Below, one piece after another: positions 48,018 through 60,400 of a DNA stretch of 64,000 bases. Both the position numbers and the translations under genes were made by a program. The DNA comes from Bryopsis sp. KO-2023 (Eukaryota > Chlorophyta > Ulvophyceae > Bryopsidales > Bryopsidaceae): NCBI GenBank assembly GCA_030272585.1, contig BSYQ01000010.1, forward strand, positions 2,852,001 to 2,916,000. The letters are read 5' to 3'. How positions within the stretch are numbered: the stretch's first letter is position 1; every line of letters begins with the position of its first letter. A model generated the notes under the pieces. The model saw nothing but the letters and a program-made list of their open reading frames with translations, had not been told where the DNA came from and searched no databases.

Positions 48018-48260
48018 TCACATATCCTCGAAATCCCCCTCGTCATCATCATCGTGTAAGGGCAACACTTCGTGCGCCTCGTTTTCGTAATAATACTTCA
48101 GGTCAGCATATCCCACTTCGTGTTTCCTCGCCGCCAGCTTGATCGAGATCCCGTTGCGGTAGATATCCAACGACGCTGCCTTCATCCTCTCCAATCTCAA
48201 CTCGTCCGAATCTTTGCGTTCCAGCGCGGGAGCCCCAGGTTGTTTGGCAGCATCCCCCAT
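48018..48260 (-). CDS. 80-residue helix-turn-helix (Psq-like) protein
   Basis: ATG at 48260 to TGA at 48018, single exon. Residues 1-20 are polar. Residues 21-60 form a homeodomain-like helix-turn-helix (LRLERMKAASLDIYRNGISI then KLAARKHEVGYADLKYYYEN) with the pattern of pipsqueak/transposase-type HTHs: an A-x3-Y first helix, G-x-S turn, A-A-R-K second helix and Y-x-x-L-K recognition helix. The tail is very acidic (HDDDDEGDFEDM), a common activation-type feature. It is probably a small DNA-binding regulator or a domesticated transposase HTH. Flanking DNA is AT-rich, while this frame is GC-richer, which supports coding. Confidence 0.65.
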   Translation of the reverse strand: MGDAAKQPGAPALERKDSDELRLERMKAASLDIYRNGISIKLAARKHEVGYADLKYYYENEAHEVLPLHDDDDEGDFEDM

Positions 48261-49348
48261 CCCGTTGAAAGTCAGTCAAACTCTGTGTGCGCTCGCGTCG
48301 ACAAGAGTAGAGAGAGGAAGGTTGAAAAAGTGGAGGGGAGGGGAAGTCACACCCCAAGTGGAGCGGGTGAACACCATTTGCCAACAAATGTCGATTCAAA
48401 CAGTGTTCTAATAATAGCAGGTCAAGACCACAGCACGATGCGACAGTCGCAAGGAAAACTGGAAATCAAATGCCCCCCCCATTGCTATTTACCAAGCGAC
48501 CAGGTGCGTATCTGGAGTGATCGTGTGCAAACTGAAAAAAGAAAACAAAAGGTTGATCGTTTCTTGTTGTAGAGGCATGGTTTGGGGGGGTAGACAGATT
48601 TTACTGTTACTCATTGACTGCAGTGTTTTGAAAGAAAACGATTCCTGATTCAATTGAATTGGTAAGTGTTTTTCTTTCGTTCTCATGATTTCCCACCAGA
48701 GGGAAAAACCTTTGAAAGGAAGGAGGCGTCTTTTCGTCGGGAAACGTGGCACCACGTGTGCCAGCGGTGGGATAGTTTGCTGCAAGGGAAGAATTAGCCA
48801 GGATTGCTTTGCAGCTGTTGTGAGTTGTAGAAAACAGGCCAGTTGCCTTTACGTGAATATATGAAACTAGAACATTGCCTCTGGGGGAAAAGTGGAACAA
48901 CGTTTTAAGGAGCACCTGTAAATTGTTCTGCATGAATGTGGACTGACTCAGGAAGAGAGCGATCCTGCAAGCTGACAGACTCGAGAAACCAACTGTAACA
49001 AAACACTATTTACAGTGACAAGAACCACAGGGATGATAGGCGAAGATGTCGTTTGCCAAGACTCCACCCTCCCCTTATGCTGGTTTCGTTCTACTGTACA
49101 GGAAGGACTACAGGAAAACAAAGCATGCATCGTTCTAATCAATGTTAATTTCTCCCAAACCGTACAACCCAAGAAAGGACCCTTTGGTGGGTTCTGATAT
49201 AACCTAGCCTCTTTTGTTTTCCTAAACGTGTTGGTGTTGGCAATTGCCATTTGAGGGAGAAACAAAGCAACAGCGATCTGCTGGGTGAGCCCGAAAAGTG
49301 AATGGAAGCGCGCCCCTTGAAAGCATGAACTATCAAGATGACGAAAGT
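48261..49348. other. intergenic, no gene seen
   Basis: It presumably holds the promoter of the helix-turn-helix gene and the 3' flank of the coiled-coil gene. No recognisable coding exon. Confidence 0.4.
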
Positions 49349-52300
49349 TCACTTTTCCCCAAGCCTTCTAAGACGTGCCCTTTCCACGATCAAGTCTTTA
49401 TGAAGCTTGGACACTTGCGTCTCCGCCGCCATTAATTGGGGCTTCAGAGTTTTTACCTGCACACAAGATGGGGTTGGAGATTGAGAGGCAGCCTTATGTG
49501 ATCGTCTCCACAATAATTATCTGGAATCAGAACTTGTCTTACCTCGTTCTCCAACTGCGTTTTCTCAGCTCTGGTCAAGGTTCCTTCCCCTGCGAGCTTG
49601 GCGTTTCGAACTTCAAGGTCAATGACTGTGGCTTTCACCTTCCAAAAGTCCGACTCCATGATGGATGCTCTCTCCTGAATTCAATATTTCACAAACACTG
49701 TGGAGCGAACATGGCCAGAGAGAGCTCCTGTTGTTATATCGCGTTGGCTACGACGGTCTGCAACTGCTACCTTGAGCATATCGTTTTCTTTTGAAAATTT
49801 CTCTAGTTTCGCGCCAAGAACTTCATTTCTTGTAGATAGACCCTGGTTCTTCTCAACCAATGGGGTAACGACTGCATTCGCCTGCGTGATCTCCTCTTTC
49901 TGTTGCTCCACCAAAGTTTTCATCCCTTCCACCTCTTTTTCTAAATCCTCTCGGATTTGGTCTGCATTAGCCGTTCTGTGTTTCATTCTGCAAAAAAAGA
50001 AAAGCCCAAGAGTTCTCATATGCGATCAATCAGCTAAACGAAAAGAAACAAACGTGATCTTCTCTATCATTGAAGGAACGATATTTTCTTCGGTATGGCT
50101 TCTTCCATCCTGGCATACTTTTTGTGCTCGTCGGTTATTCTGTCCAGCCTCGCCTTGAATCTCTCGCTTTTTACAATGACATCTTCCCTTTTGGTTCTCG
50201 CTCCAGCCGACCACTCCATCAGTCTACCCCCGTGCGTCTCTATCTGGTCCCACAGATGATCCAGAAACACGAGGGTCATTCGACACTCGTTGCTTTGCCC
50301 CATCTCTCGCGCCAGGGAGCCGTACGTGATGCAGGGAACGGGTATTGGCCCTTTTTTGGGTCTCGTGTCGTCCTCGCTCAGAAAATCGTGCGCCGCCACG
50401 CAGAATTCCAATACCCGAGCATTTGCAGCTGACGCCCACGCTAGATCTTGCTCACCAGCCCTCTCCAGTTGCTCGATTTGATACTTGAGGCGCATAATCT
50501 GGACGAAACCGCAAACCCTGTTTGATTAGCAACCAGTGATTGGGATGAAACGGCATACCCTTGATAAGAACTTCTCTTTCCACCTGTTCAGTATCTTCAG
50601 CCCCCGAAGCCTCCCCATCCTGTTATCACGATCCAAGTCAGAAAATAAGAAGAACGTAGAAAAAACGCTAAACGCTGGACTCCTTGCATTCATTTCACGG
50701 ACCTTGTCTCCATTGGTATTTTCCCTCCTTGATTTCCTCACTTGCCCCTCCAGTCTCAACGCCTTCAGCTCCAACTCCTCTACTTTCTTGAGCGTGTTTC
50801 CCTGAACTTCCAGGAGACCGGCCAGCTGCTGTGTAATGTTGCGATTCTTCTCTCGGAGTAGTCCGCACATAACTTTGGGGTCTATTTCTTCAGGAACGTC
50901 CCATTGAGCGGGAACAGATCGAGTCTGCATTGTAGAGATGAATTCAGTGTTCTGAATCTGAGAACTAGGACGGTTTAAGGAAGCCGAAGAAGGGGGGGGG
51001 GGGGTAAAGTACGTCTCACACCTTGAGAATCTTATTGTTAAGCTTTGCGTTCAATGCTTCCAGTTCATCAACCCTCTCTTGTGTTTCTTGCTGCTTCTTG
51101 GCAAGGTCACGAAACTTCTCCACTTGTTCTGATTCAGCATACCGTCCAACCTTATCATCTCGACGAGAAACAACTTGGCGGCAACCCACCAGTGCATTTC
51201 GACCATCGATTTGTTATTAGAATCGGAAAAAGAAACGTCACAGGAACCTTGAAGAAGCGTGCTCTGCTTTACAAATACCTTTCAAAGCTTCATTCTGCAA
51301 TTCCACCTCTTTAGATTTTGACACCACCGGCCAGTATGCGTGTACGAGCTCATCCTTCCGCTTTCGCTGTCTTTGATTCACCCCCTCTAAATCCTCAAGG
51401 TACATCGACAGATTCTCGAGCCTTTGCTTCCACAAGTTCTGCTCGTTTCTCTCAGACTCAAGGGAATTCTGAAGAGCGCCATTTTCGGATTGAAGCTCGC
51501 AGATTCTACATACAGGTCAATAGTTTCAGCCTCTATTTATTTCACAGGGTAGTATAAATGCTTCTGAAGGTCAGAAAGAGTGGAATTACCTCCTTTCTAA
51601 ATCCACAGTTTTCCCTTCGAGAACATGCACCTCTTCCTGTTTGCATTCTACGTCGCCAACAACGAGGTCATAAGCCTTCTTTTTTTCAGCCAGTTCATCA
51701 GACGTCGCCGCCAGCGTTATTGACAATTGCTCAGCGTGCTCCTCTGCCTTCCTTATCGGAATGGGAACAAAACAATCTTAAAAAAAGAATTGCTGGGCTG
51801 ATAAGAATCTAGGAATTCTTTGATTCGGCATCACCCCCCCCCCCCTTTTGGACTGAGAACAATTGAGGGTTCAATTTTTTTTCAAGTGTAGATTTTGGTC
51901 AGGAGTTGGGAAAACTGTATTAATCATGGAATTATCAATAATATTGCAAAGCTCATGGTGGTGTTTCGGTTTTTGAGCCGGCACTATCTGACGAGGACAC
52001 AATAATTGCAGTGGTGATCAAATACCTCTGCTTCAGGAAACATTCCTGGTTTTTGCTTTGTATTTCAGAAGACTCGATTTTTAGCTTCTTCAGTGCTTGA
52101 CTGAGGTTTTTAATCATCTGATCCTTGTCTGCGAAAACGATTCTCTGGTCGCTTGACAACATGTGCATTTGAGCAAGTTGATCACGAGCCTCTTGCAGAA
52201 GCCGCAGAGCCTCGTCCAGCTCGGTCTGGCGACCAACAGAATGAGTATAAGATCGTATGCACTGTTGTACGGCTGTCTGAACAGAGCTAACTGGCTGAAA

Positions 52301-53243
52301 TAATGTCTGGTGGTTCAACACTTGCGTTAGCGTGGAAAGTCCGTCCGAGCAGGAATTGGAGTCGGTTCAGAAATAGACAGTCCGTGGTAAAATCATTTAG
52401 CACGGTGCAAAAAAAAATTGGTGGGCGGTGTAGTTTCTCTAATGGACAGATTGTGATCATATCTTTCCTTTTGAAGTACCAGGCTATGATATATACTCAG
52501 GTGGAAACCTTACTTGCACAATTTCGTTCCCTTGAACCAGTGTGCTGTTTTTCTCGGCCAAATTTTCATTGGACAAGGACAAGCTTACAATCTTCCCTTG
52601 GGCCCCAGCTAAATCCTCTGACATCGTTTTCTTAAGCAACAAGCATTCCAATTTACTTTTCAGCAACCCATTTGCGTGACTTTCAAGATTCTTGTTTTCT
52701 AGCTCCAGCTGCCGAAGACGTGCTTGCATGGTCTGTTCCCTTTGGATGGCCTCTTCCCATCGCTGAGATAGGGAAATCACTTCAGAATCGAAAAAGGTGT
52801 TCAACGCTTCCGTCCAGAGCATCGCATAGGTTTTCCACACCGTCCTCACAAGCTCGTTGCGATGGCGTGCCCCCTCACACAAGCCATGGACGATCTGACA
52901 TACAAGATAAAATCAATAATGCAATAATAATAATAATAATGCAATAATAATAATACTAATAATGCAAGATAATTCTCTGAACCACTTGAAATTTGAATTC
53001 GAAGGAACCGGAGTGGGCTGTGATCTGCACCCCGCGTACTTTGTGGAAGTGGAAAGAGTGAGTGTATATGAGCTTGTAGAGATGGTAAGCATCCTTCTCG
53101 CTCAGTCGATGATACTGCTGCAAGCGCTCTGGTGAGAGAGATCCTCGCATAACATTCGTTCTGCGAAGCTCGGGGCAGCTGTCTCCGACACTCCATTCAC
53201 CCATCGCCATGCGATATACATCTGATTCGGCTTTGAGAATGTC
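49349..53243 (-). CDS. long coiled-coil protein, many exons, 5' end open
   Basis: Well-defined exons include 53243-53040 (68 codons, phase 0), 52894-52514 (127 codons), the two 3' exons ending at about 49554 (SDFWKVKATVIDLEVRNAKL region) and 49456-49349 (ending RARLRRLGEK, TGA). Between them further exons read LKYQIEQLERAGEQDLAWAS, KEVEGMKTLVEQQKEEITQA, SQALKKLKIESSEIQSKNQE and similar. The N-terminal exon is globular-looking (LSEKDAYHLYKLIYTHSFHF, then VHGLCEGARHRNELVRTVWK), and nearly all the rest is heptad coiled coil. An early ATG (53381) with a short exon exists, but its phase does not match the next exon, so the start is unresolved. No motor, kinase or membrane domain is visible. It is probably a structural protein (cytoskeletal, ciliary, centrosomal or Golgi tether). 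Confidence 0.65.
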
Positions 53244-53407
53244 CTGTTTTAACCACAAGCTGATTGCTGAACGAGTGTGTGGGCTATAATATAAAACCTC
53301 GCGCGACACATATTGCACGGAAATGTGGTCGCAATTTCAGGGATGAAAGGCCTCGGCATACCTCTCCGAGCGACGGTCCATTCTTGTCGGGGCCGTGACA
53401 ATCTTGG

Positions 53408-53653
53408 ATGGCGGCGGAATCGAAAGATGTCTGTGCCAGCACCACCACAACAGCACCGCGTTTTAGGTCGGGAGGATCCCAAGAAAACTATCTGCTGGAG
53501 CTGGGCAAACTGTATCGTCAATGCTGCATGTACCTTGCGCTTCCTGTCACAAAACAACAGCTCTGTTTCATTTCTCGTCGGCCGCCGCCTCACGCGCGAA
53601 CGAAACCAGTCTCCGGAGAATTCATCAAGGCCGTCAGCTTGAAGAGTGTCTGA
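53408..53653 (+). CDS. small 81-residue protein, unrecognised
   Basis: ATG at 53408 to TGA at 53653 in one exon. The sequence has a polar start (MAAESKDVCASTTTTAPRFR), a central helix-like NYLLELGKLYRQCCMYLALP and a basic proline-rich part (SRRPPPHARTKPVSGEF). It is head-to-head with the coiled-coil gene on the other strand. No family recognised. An overlapping opposite-strand frame also exists, so the call depends mainly on the good ATG context and composition. Confidence 0.45.
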   Translation: MAAESKDVCASTTTTAPRFRSGGSQENYLLELGKLYRQCCMYLALPVTKQQLCFISRRPPPHARTKPVSGEFIKAVSLKSV

Positions 53654-54476
53654 GCAAGCGAGTGCGAAAGAATGGTGTTTGATACCCAGACAAATCCTTC
53701 GATTGTTTTCTTGATCAGAAGGCTTGGCTACCTGGGCAAGTGTGGTCGAAGGACACGAGTGTTGGCGCGTTGACCAACGGACCCACAGAATATGGTTCAT
53801 TTGCTACTACTGCAGGGGTAGCTCCTTGTACAGAAGGAAGCATCGTTGCTCAATAGCTTGTCTTACGGTCGTTTCCAGTGCCTGTAATGATCGGGAAGGA
53901 TAACGACAACGAGCGACGGTTGGGGGTCAAAGTCGTTGACCGGCGGTTATCATACACGCCATGGTTATTGTCGTCCCAAAAATCGAATGTTGAAATGGAA
54001 ACCGACCGCCGCGCAGTATGCACAGTCACTCTCCATACGTCAGAAAAGCGGCTTATGGTCGAAGACTGCTGAAAGCGTCTGGTGCATAACTGTTTTGGAA
54101 CCTTTCCGTTTACCCTTCAATCACCCCACATATGGCTTCAGATCTGTTCCAGTTCTTTTCTTTTTGATTGATGTTGTTGAGGGTTGTAGATGTAGGACTT
54201 CTTCATTCAAAACCCGTCTTTCCCAAAATCCGCCACCCAAAAGAGAAACGAAGATTTTACACCTCCAAAATCACAAAAAAACCCTGCCTACCAGTTGAAG
54301 GCAATGTCCCTGCTTAACCACATGCCTACTTAAAAAAGTCCCAAGAAGCCATTTGGCGGCAAACACTCTGCTCAATGAAATCCCAAGAGAAACCCCTCGA
54401 TCCGCCAAAAGAAAAAACAACAAAACGCTCAAAACAGCGTTCATGCCAGCGCATTCAAGTCGACGGCAAGTTACGA
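53654..54476. other. intergenic, no gene seen
   Basis: A short open frame at 53887-54072 starting with ATG has no recognisable feature. The stretch is the 3' flank of methionine synthase. Confidence 0.4.
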
Positions 54477-57400
54477 TCACGGCTCGTAGTTCAGCATGCT
54501 CCTCAACCATTTCTCCGCCTCTTTGATGTCCATATTCTTTCGCACGGCGTAGTCCTCCACCTGTTCTTGAGTGATCTTGCCCACTGCGAAGTACTGGCTG
54601 CACTTTCCTCCAAAGTACAAACCGCTGACACTGGCGGCTGGCAACATCGCCAAACTCTCGGTCAAAGAAATGCCCGTCTCCTTTTCGATGTCCATCAGAT
54701 CCCACATCGTCCATTTCTCGGTGTGATCGGGCTGGGATGGATACCCTGGCGCGGGACGAATTCCCTTTCGACACACCACCATAAAACCAACGTCAACTAA
54801 CCAGACAGTGCCAGACGGCCGGTTTGCGCCAATTCTCATTAACAACAGGAGCGTGCATAACAAAACACACCACTATCTTGATGAAGAACGACAGCACAGG
54901 TCATGCTCACCTGATATTTGACACGGAGAAGATCGTCCGTCGACAGGATCTCTTCTCGGGAGTATCCCCAGAAGTCCTTCCTGACCATTTCGTGGAGCTT
55001 TTCCGCAAAAGCTTCGGCCAATCTGTCCGCCAACGCCTCCGCCATGATGTAACTGTAGTCGTCATGGTTGGCCTTGTACTCCTCGATCAAGGTTTCGATT
55101 CCGAAACCGGCGCTGTTGGCGAACATCCCCAAGTAGTCCGCGACGCCTGAGCCCTTCGGAGCGATGAAGTCGGACAGAGAGAAATACGAGACGTCACCCT
55201 CCCGCTCCGCTTGCTGCCTCAGACCGAAAAACTTGCAGCGAACTTCCGTCCTGGATTCGTCTGTGTAGACCTCGATATCGTCCCCAACGGAGTTTGCGGG
55301 GAAGATCCCAATGATGCCGTGCATCTGAAGTTTCTTCTTTGCAACGAAATCCTACAAAAAAAAGCAAGCAAATGTGAGCGCGATCGTCGAAACAGGAAAT
55401 CTCCAAAAAAGGATTGGCGGCTGTTCAGCAAGCTCTCGCTGAAACTGTCCGAATAATGAATCTGTGTTGTGCGTCAGACCCACTCACGTTCAGCATCGTT
55501 TGTGCATCGGCGAAAAGCTTTTTGGCTTCCTCCCCTACAGTTTTGTCCTTGAAGATCTTGGGGTAACCTCTGTTGGGGTACCGACCTCTGAGCTGCCACA
55601 CCTGGAAGAACGGATTCCAATCGATGTAATCCAGCACGTCTTCCAGAGGAAAGTTCATCAGGGCCTTCGAACCCAGCATCTCAGGCGTGGGTGGCTTGTT
55701 TTCTTCGGCAGTCCAATCGACATCGAACATAGTTTTCCTGGCTTCTTTCAGTGTTAAATACCTGCGCGAAATACGACACCCGTTCAGAAACAATTTCTAT
55801 GCAGAGTCGGTCCAGAAACGCAGCACAGCAGCAATCATTGTTTGGAGCGCGGTTTTGCAGATCACTCACTTTCTATCCTCAAGGCCGGCATAGAATTCTT
55901 CTCTGATTTCGTTGTATTCCTCTCTGATGTGCTCAGCCAGTTCATCGTGTTTCACCTTGTCGACCAGAGACTGTGCGACAGGGACGCTCCTACTGGCATC
56001 CAAAACATGCATGGCCACCCCAGAATACACAGGGGCGATCTTGACGGCAGTGTGCATTTTGGACGTCGTCGCTCCTCCAACCAGCAAAGGCAGCTTCATC
56101 TTTCGCTCCTGCATTTTCGTCGCAACCGTCACCATCTCGTCCAGGGAGGGAGTGATCAAGCCACTCAAACCGATAATATCGGCCTTTTCTTCCTCAGCGG
56201 CATCCAGAATCTTTTCCCAAGGGGTCATGACGCCCATGTCGATAACTTTGAAGTTGTTGCACCCCAACACCACCGAGACGATGTTTTTCCCGATATCGTG
56301 AACGTCGCCCTTGACTGTTGCGATGACAATCACTCCGGCGTTGGATGCGCCGGTACCTCCCGATCTCAATTTCTCCTCCTCAATGAAGGGCAGCAAATGG
56401 GCGACAGCTTTTTTCATAACCCGAGCAGACTTGATAACCTGAGGTAGAAACATCTCGCCAGCCCCAAACTTATCCCCCACAATGTTCATGCCGTCCATCA
56501 GCGGTCCCTCGATCACTTGCAGGGCGCTCTCGTACAATCCACTAGACCTGGCCTCCTCGGTGTCACCCACCACAAATTCATCAATTCCTTTCACCAACGC
56601 ATGAGCCAGGCGATCTGTAACGAGGGAGTCTCTCCACGAGGATTTCTTTTGGCCCCCTGCAGCTGGCCCGGCTTCCATTCCCTTCATCCTCACATCTGTC
56701 GGCTTACACTTGGGGTCCAGATAGGTCGCATACTGCAACATTCGCTCGGTGGCATTATCGCACCGGTTCAACAGGACATCTTCGATGTATTCCAAGAGCA
56801 CCTTGTCGATTTTCTCATACTTATCGTTTTTCACTTGAATAGTGTTGACGATCCCCATGTCCATTCCAGCTTTGCATGCATGATGGAGAAACGCGCTGTG
56901 GAATCCTCTCCTCACAGGTTCATTCCCACGGAAAGAGAACGCGATGTTGGAAACACCCCCACTGATTTTACATCCTGGACACACCCTCTTGATCTCCCGG
57001 GTGGCCCGGATGAAATCCACAGCATAGTTGTTGTGCTCGGATAGACCAGTCCCCACTGTCAGAATATTGGGGTCAAAAACAATATCTTGGGGATCGAATC
57101 CGACATCCTCCACCAGAATTTTGTATGCCCGTTGACAGATGCGAACCTTGTCGGCATATCCAGCAGCTTGACCCTCCTCATCGAAAGCCATCACCACCAC
57201 AGCCGCCCCGTGTTTTTTCACGATATTTGCATGCTCCCGGAATTTCTCTTCTCCCTCCTTCAGTGAGATGGAATTGACAATGCATTTTCCCTGACTGCAT
57301 TTCAGCCCATTCTCCACAATGAAAAACTTGGAGGAATCAACCATGAAAGGTATCCTGCTCGTCTCAGGATCGCTCACCAACAGATTCACAAACTTGGTCA

Positions 57401-60400
57401 TGGCAGCACCACCATCGATCAATCCATCATCCATGTTGATGTCAAGAATGTCAGTCCCCTGCTGAACCTGCTTCAGAGCTATGGAATGCGCCTTGTCGTA
57501 GTCCCCATCCACAATAGCCTTCTTGTACATGATGGATCCCGCCACATTGCACCTTTCACCAACATTCAAAAAGGTTTTGCGCATGTTGGTCTCATCAGGG
57601 TAATAGTTCAACGGCTCCAGCCCGCTCAGCTTCATGACATCGTCAATCTCGTGTGTTTCCCTGGGCTCATATTCCTTGCTCATCTTTACCACTGCTGCTA
57701 TATGGTCGGGTGTGGATCCACAGCATCCACCCAAAGCATTCACAATGCGATCTTCACAGAACGGCTGCAACTCGTCAGCCATTTCTTGGGGCTTTTGATC
57801 ATATCCCCCCATGGCATTTGGCAATCCAGCATTTGGATAAGCAAACACGTAGCAATCACTGCACTTGCCCAGGTTCTCCACATATGGTTTCATGTCTGTC
57901 GCTCCGAGGGCACAGTTCAATCCAATCGCAAAAGGTTTTGCGTGTCGCACGCTGTTCCAGAATGCCTCATTTGTCTGACCACTCAGGGTTCTGCCAGACA
58001 TATCAACGATGGTGCCACTGATCATAACTGGGATTCGGATGCCCTTATCCTCGAAAAATTTCTCCAGGGCAAAAATGGCGGCTTTGGAATTCTGGGTGTC
58101 GAAAATGGTCTCCACCAGGAACAAATCCACTCCTCCATCATAGAGACCAATGCATTGGTCATAGTAAGCATCTACAACCTCATCGTAAGTGATTCCCCGA
58201 AACGCAGGGTTTTCCACAGATGGTGAGACTGACAAAGTCTTGTTGGTAGGCCCAATGGCTCCTGCCACAAATTTGTCCTCTCCAGGATGCTCCTTCATGT
58301 AAGCCGCAGTGCATTTCTTGGCAAGTTCAGCAGCAGTTTTGTTGATCAGATAAACCTCCTCCTTGGCTTCCAGAGCATAATCGGCTTGAGAAATGGAGGT
58401 GCCATTGAAAGTGTTGGTCTCCAGGATGTCTGCCCCCGCCTCCAAATATGCAGTGTGGATTTCAGCAATCACGTCAGGCCTGGTAATCACCAACAGATCA
58501 TTGTTTCCTTGGAGCTCACTGCCGTGGTTCTTGTACCGTTCTCCCCTGAAGTCTGCTTCCTTAAGCTTGTATTGCTGGATGGCTGTGCCCATTGCACCAT
58601 CAATGTATGCAATCCTTTTGGAAAAAATGGCCTCCAGCTTATCGAACGCGTCAGTCCGTCGCAAAGGATCTACATATGGTTTGTATTCTGGAACAGGTGG
58701 GAGGTTCGCGTCTGGAGCAAGGGTATCCACATCGGCAGGCACAGGGTTCTCCCTTGGCGGAACTTCGATCTGCACTTGGCCTCCAAGTTTAATAACCGCA
58801 GTGGGCTTGCTCTTCGGATCGATGGTGGCTGCATACTCCAGCAGCCTCTCGGTGGCATTGGTGCATCTATTCAGGAGCACATCTTCGATGAAGGTGAGCA
58901 ACTCCTTGTCAAGCTTCTCATAGGCATCATTCTTGACCTAAGGGACACAGCCATTGGTTTCTCACTCCAGGGATGCTGAAGTCGCCTATTCAACTTCAGA
59001 ATAAGGTGAAACCGATGTTCTAGGGCTGTGACTCTTTGCCAGATCCTTGTTCCATGGAACGTATCGTAGTGCGCTTAATGATATATCGCAAAAAATAAAG
59101 TATGATTTATGGTATTTCCTTCGAAATTTTACGTCTTATTATATTTTATTACAGTAAAAAATATTTTGAGGAGTGTCATTTATTTTGTGAATATTTTGAG
59201 TGATTTTGTTCTGAAAATAACGTCGGCATTTTCGAAAAATATTTATGATTGTGCGACCTTTCTTCCGCGTTTTATTTCTTGGGGTATTTTTTTAAAGCCT
59301 GGATGCAATGAGTCCAGTGAGGTGAGCAACCAGCTGTCGCATGGAAGCTCAAAACCGCCATCCCTTCCAAATGCCACCTTAATTAAGAAAAATCCCCTCT
59401 CTTGTGCCACCACTTTTTAGGACTTGCGAAAATATTCTGGATCATTCGACCTTATCTCTGGTGTGGTCTTTTTTCCAGCCCCCCCCCCCCACAGCATTTC
59501 GAAACTGTGCAACAGTCCCAGGTAGATTTTCGGTTTATGCCTGTTACTCCGACCCTGTTACTCCGACTTCGTCCATGTCTGACATCGGGATAGCTCCCAT
59601 GTCTGACAGTCGGCGCGCGCCGGTCTACCTCGCGGTCGCTCGACGCGCGCCGGTTCGCGCCGGTCTACCCCGCGCTTGTTTAGCCCACTCGCTTGGCGCG
59701 CGCCGGTCGCGCTAACCCTAAACCCTAAACCCAACCCCCCCTTTTTTTTCGGTCTGACATACAGAGTCGGAGTAACAGGGGTCGGAGTTATGGGGGTACA
59801 CCAGATTTTCATTGAATCAACAGTATGTCATACATAAACTGTTGAGGACTTTGGTACTTTGATCCGCCACAGTGTTCCCAATCTATCACTGCCCCCTTTT
59901 TTTTCCCTTTTTTATCTCATCCTTTTTCAGCTGCTATGGTCAGCTCTTCAACACAGATGGTTTGAATCCATCCTTTTTTTTTCATTCTTTGATGCCAGCG
60001 GAAGGCTGGATCAAACACTAAAAAAGGTATCACGTATAAATCCTCCATAGTGAAAAAAAAGAGAGAATTGGGTGTTTTGGGAGAGCGATTAGGTAGATGT
60101 ATCAATCCATCTGTTCACTCCTACCAACATCAACACCCCAATCATGTGGAAAAGATTGTCAGCAGTCGAGCTTACTTTTGGTTGGACTACGGATTTTCTT
60201 TTTTTATTTAGTTTCTCCTGCTCATAATGCATGAAGATTGTTAGCATTCTAAAAGGCCCACCTGAATAGTGTTGACGATCCCCATGTCCATTCCCGCCTT
60301 GCATGCGTAATGTAGAAAAGCGCTGTGGAATCCTCTCCTCACAGGTTCATTTCCACGGAACGAGAACGCAATGTTGGAAACTCCTCCACTGATTTTACAC

